Source: Sycon ciliatum
Lineage: Eukaryota; Porifera; Calcarea; Leucosolenida; Sycettidae
Assembly: GCF_964019385.1 (NCBI RefSeq)
Contig: NC_088647.1
Coordinates: forward strand, 11,591,227-11,655,226
DNA length: 64,000 bases
Reading direction: 5' to 3'
The translations under genes and the position numbers were made by a program. Below the pieces are notes generated by a model. The model was given only the letters and a program-made list of their open reading frames with translations, was not told the origin of the DNA and did not search any database. How positions within the stretch are numbered: position 1 is the stretch's first letter; each line of letters opens with the position of its first letter. Below are positions 1 to 9,092 of this stretch, piece after piece.

Positions 1-214
1 TGTGTTCTGCATCAGCAGCACTGACCAATCACTGGTTCCGCTGTACTCTGTGTTCTGCATCAGCAGCACTGACCAATCACTGGTTCCGCTGTACTCTGTG
101 TTCTGCATCAGCAGCACTGACCAATCACTGGTTCCGCTGTACTCTGCGTTCTGCATCAGCAGCACTGACCAATCACTGGTTCCACTGTACTCTGCGTTCT
201 GCATCACCAGCACT
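1..214. repeat. 48-bp minisatellite, about 4.4 copies, cut by window edge
   Basis: The unit starting TGTGTTCTGCATCAGCAGCA recurs at 1, 49, 97, 145 and, as a partial diverged copy, at 193. Copies differ by single bases (TGTG/TGCG, CCG/CCA). Because 48 is a multiple of 3 and the unit has no stop in one frame, a long spurious reading frame runs through it. The array probably extends left beyond the window. Confidence 0.93.
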
Positions 215-386
215 TCGTCATGTCACAATTTGCACTGGTGCTTGAACTACTCGGTCCTTGCAGTCTCCGTGACAATGTGCGCACACAAGCTGCAAGACAA
301 TAGGTGCATACAGCAGAGGTTTCTCAAGATAAGGAGCTGTTGCAAAATGCAACATAGTGTTACAACATGTACATCCTTCTTTGACA
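215..386. other. Unique-looking spacer between two minisatellites
   Basis: No repeat period, coding signal or transposon end is seen here. It separates the 48-bp array from the ACAATCAC-type array. Confidence 0.5.
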
Positions 387-598
387 TCACACAATCACAC
401 AATCACACAATCACACAGGGCACACAATCACACAATCACACAATCACACAGGGCACACAATCACACAATCACACAATCACACAATCACACAGGGCACACA
501 ATCACACAATCACACAATCATACAATCACACAATCACACAGGGCACACAATCACACAATCACACAGGGCACACAATCACACAATCACACAGGGCACAC
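387..598. repeat. CACAATCA-type short tandem repeat with periodic CACAGGG punctuation
   Basis: Runs of the 8-mer ACAATCAC are broken every two to five units by CACAGGGCAC, giving irregular compound units of about 24-42 bp. The reading frames over it are low-complexity (HNHTITQS-like) and not credible proteins. Confidence 0.92.
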
Positions 599-652
599 AG
601 GGGGCCATGGGATTGGGATTCCACACACAGGGGGCCATGGGATTGGGATTCC
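595..652. repeat. 27-bp tandem duplication
   Basis: The segment containing GGGGGCCATGGGATTGGGAT appears twice in direct tandem, immediately after the last CACAGGG unit of the preceding array. It shares the CACAGGG edge with that array and probably grew from it. Confidence 0.85.
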
Positions 653-689
653 AGGTGCTGCGGCCTAACAGGATGATTGACCGAGAATG

Positions 690-1696
690 AAAATTATTGA
701 ACGCTTTTTGCCCATGCATCCGGCCTTGGAACTCAAGCCAGTTACGGCTGGGTCAGATTTCGTGGGGCACTGCCTACGACTGCAAGCGGCCTACTAGCAA
801 ACCAAAAATCTAAGCAATTCCAGCAACCACATTGCAGCTGAACCCATTTACCCATAGTTACATTGAAAGGAACAGGCGCGCATACATGGTCAAAGTTTCA
901 CCATTTCTAACCTTTCCGACTGTTCACAGCTGCAACATGGACAGTGACCACCGTAAATTCCTGCAACAGACACACAAAGGGTAGTGCACAACAGAATGGA
1001 CACACATTGTCATAAACGACTTGCCCAGGGCTGCTAAACCCTGAAAATAACCTACCTCCAAGTTTAGGGCTTTTTGCTCGTGCATCCGGACTTGGAACTC
1101 AAGCCAGTTACAGCAGGGTCAAATTTCCTCGGGCAATACCTACAAGTGCAAGCGGCCTACTAGCAAACCAAAAATCTAAGCAATCCCAGCACCCACATTG
1201 CAGCTGGGCCCATTTACCCACAGGTACATTGAAAAGAACACATCCGCACAAATTGTCAAAATTCACTATTTCTCACCTTTCCGACTGTTCACAGCTGCAA
1301 CCTGGACAGTGACCACCTTGATTTCCCGCAATAGGCACACAAAGGGTAGTACACAACAGAAATGATACACATTGTCATAAACGACTTGCCCAGGGCTGCT
1401 GAACCCTGAATGTAACCCATCTCAAAGTTTGGGGCTTTTCGCCCGTGAATCCTGAATTGGAACTCAAGCCAGCTACAGCAGGGTCAAATTATTTCCTGGG
1501 GCACTGCCTACGAGCGCAAGCGGCCTACTAGCAAACCAAAAATCTAAGCAAATCCAGGACCCACATTGAAGCTGGGCCCATTTACCCATAGGTACATTGA
1601 AAGAACACAAGCGCAGATATGGTCCAATATTCACCATTTCTCACCTTTCCGACTATTCACACCTGCAACTTGGACAGTGACCATCGTGAATTCCCA
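690..1696 (-). repeat. Satellite family A, segment 1 (about 365-bp monomers)
   Basis: This is the first block of the family A satellite. Landmarks in each monomer, in plus-strand order, are: CACACAAAGGGTAG, CAGGGCTGCTGAACCCTAA, GGCTTTTTGCCCGTGCATCC, CTTGGAACTCAAGCCAGTTA, AAGCGGCCTACTAGCAAACC, CACATTGAAGCTGGGCCC, ACCATTTCTCACCTTTCCGA and ACCATCGTGAATTCCTACAA. Monomers differ from each other at many positions. The minus strand is called so that the orientation matches family B (27048 onward). The left edge fades at about 690 into unrelated sequence. The right edge is the first TA-flanked MITE. Confidence 0.93.
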
Positions 1697-2672
1697 CTTG
1701 GTCCGCCAAGTTAAAATTGGCGCTTATCTTCTCACTTGGTTTTTCGGTGTTCTGCCTGTGTCACACGGCATGGAACCACCGATTCACCATCCGAACATAA
1801 CCATTGACCATTGCATCGGACAACATGGCAGCACAAACCATCACAGAAGTTGCGATCGGTTCGTTTGAGTCTTTTTGACGGAGCTGCCGCCGACGAACAC
1901 TTCCGTCAGCGCAAGAAAACACTGCAACCTCCGCTCGAGTCCGTAAAATAGGTCCGGATGTTCGCATTTCAGAGCGATGGAGAATACAGTTTCTGTCTAC
2001 TTCCAGCTGTCTGATGGCAAGGATTTATTTTGAACTAATCAAAATAAACACCATGTCCTGAGGCAAAAACTGGTGCAAAGGACTTTCAGAAAACTAGCCG
2101 AAAAGCCTGGTGCACTGCGTTCGGACTTAGGACGTTAGTTAGGTGCACTGTGCAGTACGCACAGGTGCTACATCAAGCGGAAGCTATCACTGCACTGCAT
2201 GTACAAGCTCCAGCGGCTCGCGTGGGTGCTGATCAGCAAGTACGACAAGCGCAAGAGGCGATTAGAAAAAAAGGACACTGATATGGCGTTGCCTTTTTGG
2301 CTCAAACAAAGTCGCATTATTGCGACGAACGGAGATAACACTTACAGCCAACATGCGGGCCGTCTCACTCAGCTTCTGATCGGCAAGGTGACAGGCACGC
2401 ACTGCCTTTGAGCACGATTCGAGACGAGGAGAAGTGGAACAAGCTATGAAACGTGCAGCAGCTGTCCGGATCGAACGTTTTTCAGCTCTCCCTCCAGCGA
2501 CGATAGTGGCGAGGAGGATTTGTAACTTGCTTGAATTTTCGACAGAGTTGCTTACTGACATGTAAATAATCATGTACATAGTGCTTTGTGATCGTGGCTT
2601 GCTTCAAATATTCGTATTTCCTTCCTGAGACAAGTATGAAGATAAGTGCCAATTGTAACTGGGCGGACCAAG
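1697..2672. mobile_element. 976-bp TA-flanked MITE, type 1 (Tc1/mariner- or Stowaway-like)
   Basis: Terminal inverted repeats of 35 bp lie at 1697-1731 and 2638-2672. They begin CTTGGTCCGCC and differ at three positions. The element interrupts a family A monomer between GAATTCC and CAACAGAC. The right side keeps the TA target duplication (2673-2674); at the left it reads CA (1695-1696), presumably a mutated TA. No transposase is recognisable. Only short reading frames exist inside, one of which (plus strand, ending near 2525) finishes in a serine/acidic stretch. The termini resemble those of the 1016-bp MITEs at 12007 and 20310 (CTT..TCCGC, then AAATTG.CGC), so the two types are probably related. 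Superfamily is inferred from the TA duplication and TIR form. Confidence 0.85.
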
Positions 2673-4349
2673 TACAACAGACACACAAAGGGTAGTGCAC
2701 AACAGAAATGACACACATTGTCATAAAGGACCTGCCCAGGGCTGCTGAACCCTAAAAAATGACTATCTCCCAGTTTGGGGCTTCTTGCCTGTGCATCCGG
2801 ACTTGGAACTCAAGCCAGTTACAGCAGGCTCAAATTTCCTGGGGCACTGCCTACGAGTGCAAGCAGCCTACTAGCAAACCGAAAAGTTACGCAATCCAGC
2901 ATCCACATTGAAGTTGGGCCCATTTACCCATAGGTACACGGAAAGAACACAAGCGCAGAAATGGTCCAAAATTCACCATTTCTCACCTTTCCGACTATTC
3001 ACACCTGTAACTTGGACAGTGACCATCGTGAATTCCTACAACAGACACACAAAGGGTAGCGCACAACATAAATGACACACATTGTCATAAACAACCTGCC
3101 CAGGGCTGCTGAACCCTAAAAATTACCTATGTCCCAGTTTGGGGCTTTTTGCCCGTGCATCCGGACTTGGAACTCAAGCCAGTTACAGCAGGATCAAATT
3201 TCCTGGGGCTTTGCGTACGAGTTCAAGCGGCCGACTAGCAAAGCAAAGGTTTAAGCAAATGCAGCACCCACATTGAAGCTGGGCCCATTTATCCACAGGT
3301 ACATTGAAAGAACAGAAGCGCAGAAATGGTTCAAAATTCACCATTTCTCACCTTTCCGACTATTCACACCTGCACCTTGGACAGTCACCATCGTGAATTC
3401 CTACAACAGACACACAAAGGGTAGTGCATAACAGAAATGACACACATTGTCATAAACGACCTGCCCAGGGCTGCTGAACCCTAAAAAATTACCTAGCTCC
3501 CAGTTTGGGGCTTCTTGCCCCTGCATCCGGACTTGGAACTCAAGCCAGTTACAGCAGGGTCAAATTTCCTGGGGAACTGCCTATGAGTGCAAGCGGCCTA
3601 CTAGCAAACCGAAAAGTTACGGAATCCAGCACCCACATTGAAGTTGGACCCATTTACCCATAGGTACATTGAAAGAACACAAGCGCAGAAATGGTCCAAA
3701 ATTCACCATTTCTCACCTTTCCGACTATTCACACCTGTAACTTGGACAGTGACCATCGTGAATTCCTACAACAGACACACAAAGGGTAGTGCACAATAGA
3801 AATGACACACATTGTCAGAAACGACCTACGCAGGGCTGCTGAACCCTAAAAATTATCTATCTACCAGTTTCGAGCTTTTTGCCCGTGCATCTGGACTTGG
3901 AACTCAAGCCAGTTACATCAGGGTCAAATTTCCCGGGGCACTGCCTACGAGTGCAAGCGGCCTACTAGCAAACCAAATGTTTAAGCAAATCCAGCACCCG
4001 CATTGAAGCTGGGCCCATTTTAACAGAGGTACATTGAAAGAACACAAGTGCAGAAATGGTCCAAAATCAACCATTTCTCATCTTTCCGACTATTCACACC
4101 TACAACTTGGACAATGACCATCGTGAATTCCTACAACAGACACACAAAGGGTAGTGTACAACAGAAATGACACACATTGTCATAAACGACCTGCCCATGG
4201 CTGCTGAACCCTAAAAATATCCTATCTCCCAGTTTGGGGCTTTTTGCCCGTGCATCCGCACTTGGAACTCAACCCAATTACAGCAGGATCAAATTTCCTG
4301 GGGCATTGCGTACGAGTTCAAGTGGCCGACTAGCAAAGCAAAAGTGTAA
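2673..4349 (-). repeat. Satellite family A, segment 2
   Basis: GAATTC sites at 3030, 3395, 3760 and 4125 give an exact 365-bp period. Adjacent monomers differ by scattered substitutions, for example CAGGGCT against CATGGCT and TACGAGTG against TACGAGTT. No coding content. Confidence 0.95.
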
Positions 4350-5059
4350 CCTTTTGCGCCCTGGTGCTAAATCCCCTGATTCCTGCCACCGCCCGCCCTG
4401 CCATACTCAATAGCCCCAGTATGCATTTGAAAATTATCTAATTTCACTCACCAATTTCGTAATTATTTCTTTTTGGTCTCATTGGAAAGCTACAGATGTC
4501 CTCTCTCTGAATATCGCCACTAGACACCCAGCAGGAGCAACAGAATTGCCATCAAGCCTGTTGAGAGCTGCCCTATTGCGCCTGAGCGAGATTCTGTACC
4601 CGACTCCACAAATTTTATCGTTTCTCAATTTTTACTCAACGTAGAACGATGATTAAAATTCCTGCAGATCCATGAAGCTCAATCGATTCATTTGGTCTCT
4701 ACTTCGCATGCGCTGTGCAGCGATGAGTCACTAAGAAAGTCCCCGTTTGAGGCACGCCGACGCAGTTTGAAGCGCTCTGCGTGCAAATTTTAGAAACTAT
4801 TTCAAGCGTATCCGCGTTTCGTTCTTCGATACTCAGTGATTCCGCTTCGCCCTATATCAAACGACATACCAATGGAAAGCTTATTCTCTCACCTTTCCAA
4901 TGAGCCATCCTTCGCGACGATTGCATACGTCAACAGTGATGTACGGTATATACACTGTACACTGTACAAGTATGCACTTTTACGTGACGCACATATGCGG
5001 CATCAGGAAATCAGGGTGTGACGTTTTGACGCACATGTGCGGCATCGGTCCACAAAGGG
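4350..5059. mobile_element. 710-bp piggyBac-like non-autonomous element, degenerate
   Basis: It splits a family A monomer at the site that reads TTTAAGC in neighbours. The flanks are GTAA (4346-4349) and CTAA (5060-5063), each one base from TTAA. The left end is CCTTTTGCG; the right end, reverse complemented, is CCCTTTGTG. TTAA duplication with CCYTTTG-type ends is the piggyBac signature. Near the right end a 19-bp motif GACGCACATRTGCGGCATC occurs twice, spaced about 42 bp apart. No transposase is seen. The call is weaker than for 6670-7682 because both target copies and the TIRs are mutated. Confidence 0.62.
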
Positions 5060-5486
5060 CTAAGCAAATCCAGTACCCACATTGAATCTGGGCCCTTTTA
5101 TCCACAGGTACATTGAAAAGAACACAAGGGCAGAAATGGTCTAAATTTCACCATTTCTCACCTTTCCGACTATTCACACCTGCAACTTGGACAGTGACCA
5201 TCGTGAATTCCTACAACAGACACACAAAGGGTAGTGCACAACAGAAATGACACACATTCTCATAAACGACCTGCCCAGGACTGCTGAACCCTAAACATTA
5301 CCTATCTCCCAGTTTGGGGCTTTTTGCCCGTGCATTCGGACTTGGAACTCAAGCCAGTTACAGCAGGGTCAAATTTCCTGGGGCACCGCCTACGAGTGAA
5401 AGCGGCCTACTAGCAAAGCAAAAATTTAAACAAACCCAGCACCCATATTGAAGCTGGGCCCATTTACCCATAGGTACATTGAAATA
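5060..5486 (-). repeat. Satellite family A, segment 3
   Basis: This is a little over one family A monomer, with its EcoRI site near 5208. It runs from the right flank of the piggyBac-like element to the SINE target duplication. It contains all standard landmarks and is non-coding. Confidence 0.93.
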
Positions 5487-5838
5487 CCAGGCAGGCACCA
5501 GGTACCAGGCAGGCACCAGGTACCAGGCAGGCACAGTGGGTTGGTCAAAGACCATGATTGAGATACGAGAGGTACCTGGTTCAAGTCCTGCCGGTGAGCG
5601 GTTTTTCCAGCCGTGCTGCTACCCACAGTCAACTGGGAACTTGTGGCCAGGCACAAGGGGTACATGGATGCAGCTAATGTGGTCGTTTTCGGCACTTGTG
5701 CCAGTGGTTGTGAGACTTACCCAGCCACCCCCACCGTTAGGTGCTGCATCTACCGCTAGGGTTTATCGGGTGTTAGCGGCCGTCGTGAGTTCCCTTCGGG
5801 AACGGATACGATAATTTACTTTTTTAAATTTATGTTTT
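5487..5838 (+). mobile_element. tRNA-derived SINE, 352 bp, with 11-bp target duplication
   Basis: The insertion is bounded by a perfect 11-bp direct repeat ACATTGAAATA at 5476-5486 and 5839-5849, which is family A sequence. A perfect RNA polymerase III B box, GGTTCAAGTCC, lies at 5578-5588. An A-box-like stretch CAGTGGGTTGGTCAAAG lies about 40 bp upstream, as in a tRNA gene. The 5' end carries three copies of an 18-bp unit rich in CAGGCAGGCACC. Near the 3' end is a 6-bp-stem hairpin GTTCCCTTCGGGAAC, followed by an AT-rich tail containing GGATACGATAATTTACTT. The same tail occurs in antisense at 23408 and 24559. The partner LINE supplying reverse transcriptase is not identified. Confidence 0.86.
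5534..5588 (+). promoter_or_regulatory. Internal Pol III promoter (A and B boxes) of the SINE
   Basis: The B box GGTTCAAGTCC (5578-5588) matches the consensus GGTTCRANNCC exactly. The upstream A-box region (about 5534-5550) resembles tRNA positions 8-22 but less strictly. Spacing fits a tRNA-type split promoter. Confidence 0.75.
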
Positions 5839-6126
5839 ACATTGAAATAACACAAGCGCAGAAATGGTCCAAAATTCACCATTTCTCACCTTTCCGACTA
5901 TTCACACCTGCAACTTGGACAGTGACCATCGTGAATTCCTACAACAGACACACAAAAGGTAGGGCACAATAGAAATGACACACACTGTCATAAACGACCT
6001 GCCCAGGGCTGCTGAAACGTAAAAATTACCTATCTCCCAATTTGAGGCTTTTTGCCCTTGCATCCGGACTTGGAACTCAAGCCAGTTACAGCTGGGTGAA
6101 ATTTCCTGCGGCACTGCATACGACTG
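5839..6126 (-). repeat. Satellite family A, segment 4
   Basis: This is a partial monomer between the SINE and the RT element. Its last 14 bases, ACTGCATACGACTG (6113-6126), form the left copy of the RT element's target duplication. Confidence 0.92.
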
Positions 6127-6135
6127 TGGCGGAGA

Positions 6136-6669
6136 GTGAATCGGCACAGGCTGCATGGGATGGTCTGGCTATTGGTATCGATGGAGCGGTGTGTCGGCGC
6201 TGCGCAACGTGCACCACGGAAACATCAGTTCTCCCCTGAGATTGCATCTCTATCACATGAGCAAAGAGGACTCCAGCTGTCCATCGCCGAATGCAAAGAT
6301 GAGGAGAAGAAGAGAACTCTCAAGACAAAAGGAATCGCATACTTCACAATATCAGGAAGCTCAGGTTTGATGAAGCGAAAGCAGTTGTGACGAAACAAGC
6401 TGAGGAAGTAGAACGAATACGCGACGGGGCCAAGATGTTTCGCGCCGTCCAACTGATGAAACGCAAGCCGTACTGCCAACCAGTCATCCATGACGAAATG
6501 AAGCGCGTGGTTGTGAACCGTATAGAACAACAATCATTTATCGTACAGCACTATCAAGCGCAATTCCACGATGATGCCGTCACACCTGTCCCTCCATTTC
6601 CAGCCAACCCAGGACCAATGGAACAACCAATCACAGCGTCAGAGGTTTCCGCGGTGTTGAAACGTTTAA
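6136..6669 (+). pseudogene. RT polyprotein fragment upstream of the palm domain, frameshifted
   Basis: Coding character is clear in two successive frames. The first (to about 6330) includes LSHEQRGLQLSIAECKDEEK. A frame change near 6330 then carries on through RDGAKMFRAVQLMKRK and ITASEVSAVLKRL, the segment that normally precedes the first RT motifs. Reading is cut at 6669 by the piggyBac-like insertion. The text resembles the charged linker between endonuclease and RT in RTE/L1-type polyproteins. No intact start or endonuclease is present. Confidence 0.72.
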
Positions 6670-7682
6670 CCCTTTGCCGGTCTAACTCAATGTATGTGAG
6701 GGGTGGTCACGCAAATACATGTACACACAACCAGCAATAACTCAAGAACCATGTGATGTAGGTATGGGTAAACCATATATTTTCAAAATCTGTATGCCTG
6801 AACGCGTCCAGAAAATTCAAATATGACTAGGTCCAGGCAAGGATAGAGCCCATGGTAGCCCTTCAAGTTGAGAGAAAATACAATTGCGAATGAAATACAC
6901 GAATATCACAGCACGAAGGGCATACTGGCCAAGTTCGTGATGGAGCTGAAGTCGTACGATAAACAATCAGGTAAGGGCTACGTCTTTACAAGAAATGTAG
7001 GCTCTCTACAATACCGCCATTGAACACCAACACCTCGCCATCGGCGATACGCCAGCAGCAGCAATTCCCATTCCACGATATCGCAGCTTCGGTTTGTTTA
7101 TCTCAGGGCTGCTCGCGTCAGATTCACTCTCGCTCAGATGAGCACTCAGGCGCGAGCTTACGCATGCCGTGATTCTCACGGCCAGGCGAATCAGCTGATC
7201 ACACCTGACGAGTCTTTGTGACAGTCGCTGTCGCCGTGTCGGCAGCAAGAAGGCTTCCTCTCTGTTTGGAGAAATTTGTTTCTTCATTCGTGGACGATAT
7301 ATTTTTGAACTAGCAGGACTCAACGGAGCTCTTTTTCTCAACACACTACACTGCAAAACCTCCCGGGAGATCCAGCCTGGACTGGTGGTGTTACTGCTCT
7401 CAGAACGCTTGTCAAACACGGCCCCAAGAGATGCACTCGCATTCTCGAAATGCACGCATGGCGGATGGTCGTCTTTTCCAATTTCAACAAACTTCAGTCG
7501 ATCGATACGGCAAAAATTTGTATGGTAAGCATGGTTGTTTTGTACATCGTCAGAAAGCCTTGGACCTCAGCTACGCGTGGAGCGCCATTTTAGCTGTCTC
7601 CTAGCAACAAGACCCCAAAAAAATGAGGGCTAAACGTACCGATACTATAGTATCGGTTCGCTTATGGTAGACCGGTAAAGGG
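6670..7682. mobile_element. 1013-bp piggyBac-like non-autonomous element
   Basis: The target duplication is an exact TTAA (6666-6669 and 7683-7686). The terminal inverted repeats are CCCTTTGCCGGTCTA at the left and, reverse complemented, CCCTTTACCGGTCTA at the right, with one mismatch in 15. TTAA plus CCCTTT ends is diagnostic of piggyBac elements. A perfect 20-bp palindrome ACCGATACTATAGTATCGGT sits at 7638-7657, just inside the right end. A minus-strand reading frame (7006-7455, 149 aa, start MHFENASASL) has a Ser/Glu/Asp-rich patch but no recognisable DDD transposase, so a N-terminal remnant is only possible. It landed inside the RT fragment, so it is younger than that element. Confidence 0.87.
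7638..7657. repeat. Perfect 20-bp palindrome
   Basis: ACCGATACTATAGTATCGGT is identical to its reverse complement. It lies 25 bp inside the right end of the piggyBac-like element and could be a subterminal binding site or simply an incidental palindrome. Confidence 0.8.
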
Positions 7683-7686
7683 TTAA

Positions 7687-7733
7687 ACAAAGGACGGGGG
7701 GAGCTGCTGGTCCTGACATGCTTACTGGTGAGA
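7687..7733 (+). pseudogene. Short RT fragment between the piggyBac-like element and the minisatellite
   Basis: In one frame it reads AAGPDMLTGEML, the conserved (N)GKAAGPDG.. entry to the RT domain of non-LTR elements. It continues the fragment ending at 6669 (..VLKRLN), but with a one-base shift within the G run near 7700. Confidence 0.66.
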
Positions 7734-9092
7734 TGCTCATACCCACCATCTGTTGCTCATACCCACCATCTGTTGCTCATACCCACCATCTGTTGCTCAT
7801 ACCCACCATCTGTTGCTCATACCCACCATCTGTTGCTCATACCCACCATCTGTTGCTCATACCCACCAGCTGTTGCTCATACCCACCATCTGTTGCTCAT
7901 ACCCACCATCTGTTGCTCATACCCACCATCTGTTGCTCATACCCACCATCTGTTGCTCATACCCACCATCTGTTGCTCATACCCACCATCTGTCACCATC
8001 TGTTGCTCATACCCACCATCTGTTGCTCAGACCCACCATCTGTTGCTCATACCCACCATCTGTTGCTCAGACCCACCATCTGTCACCATCTGTTGCTCAG
8101 ACCCACCATCTGTTGCTCATACCCACCATCTGTTCCTCATACCCACCATCTGTTGCTCATACCCACCATCTGTTGCTCATACCCACCATCTGTTGCTCAT
8201 ACCCACCATCTGTCACCATCTGTTGCTCAGACCCACCATCTGTTACTCATACCCACCATCTGTTGCTCATACCCACCATCTGTTGCTCATACCCACCATC
8301 TGTTGCTCATACCCACCATCTGTTGCTCATACCCACCATCTGTCACCATCTGTTGCTCATACCCACCATCTGTTGCTCATACCCGCCATCTGTTGCTCAT
8401 ACCCACCATCTGTTGCTCATACCCACCATCTGTCACCATCTGTTGCTCAGACCCACCATCTGTTGCTCATACCCACCATCTGTTGCTCATACCCACCATC
8501 TGTCACCATCTGTTGCTCAGACCCACCATCTGTTGCTCATACCCACCATCTGTCACCATCTGTTGCTCATACCCACCATCTGTTGCTCATACCCACCATC
8601 TGTTGCTCATACCCACCATCTGTTGCTCAGACCCACCATCTGTTGCTCATACCCACCATCTGTTGCTCATACCCACCATCTGTTGCTCATACCCACCATC
8701 TGTTGCTCATACCCACCATCTGTTGCTCATACCCACCATCTGTTGCTCATACCCACCATCTGTTGCTCATACCCACCATCTGTTGCGCATACCCACCATC
8801 TGTTGCTCATACCCACCATCTGTTGCTCATACCCACCATCTGTTGCTCATACCCACCATCTGTTGCTCATACCCACCATCTGTTGCTCATACCCACCATC
8901 TGTTGCTCATACCCACCATCTGTTGCTCATACCCACCATCTGTTGCTCATACCCACCATCTGTTGCTCATACCCACCATCTGTTGCTCATACCCACCATC
9001 TGTTGCTCATACCCACCATCTGTTGCTCATACCCACCATCTGTTGCTCATACCCACCATCTGTTGCCCACCATCTGTCCATCTGTTGCTCAG
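7734..9092 (+). repeat. 20-bp minisatellite, about 62 copies, expanded inside the RT pseudogene
   Basis: The unit is ACCCACCATCTGTTGCTCAT. Seven units carry an extra 10 bases (CACCATCTGT), all between about 7990 and 8560. CTCAG variants of the unit cluster in the same stretch, while 8650-9060 is almost perfectly uniform. The 20-mer has no stop codon in any forward frame, so all three frames stay open for more than 1.3 kb and encode the same 20-residue repeat (PTICC, YPPSVAHTHH, LLLI). This is a by-product and not evidence of a protein. The flanking RT coding sequence suggests the unit grew from a short internal segment of the RT. Confidence 0.95.

Noticed and set aside
2..676. 224-codon ORF at the left edge
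   Set aside because: Runs through the 48-bp and ACAATCAC minisatellites, low complexity, no domain.
5487..5838. Functional tRNA gene around the B box
   Set aside because: A and B boxes are present, but the region does not fold into an evident cloverleaf, and the target duplication and AT tail show a SINE.
7006..7455. piggyBac transposase on the minus strand
   Set aside because: 149 codons, no DDD-containing motif or C-terminal cysteine-rich domain recognised; kept only as a remark under the element.
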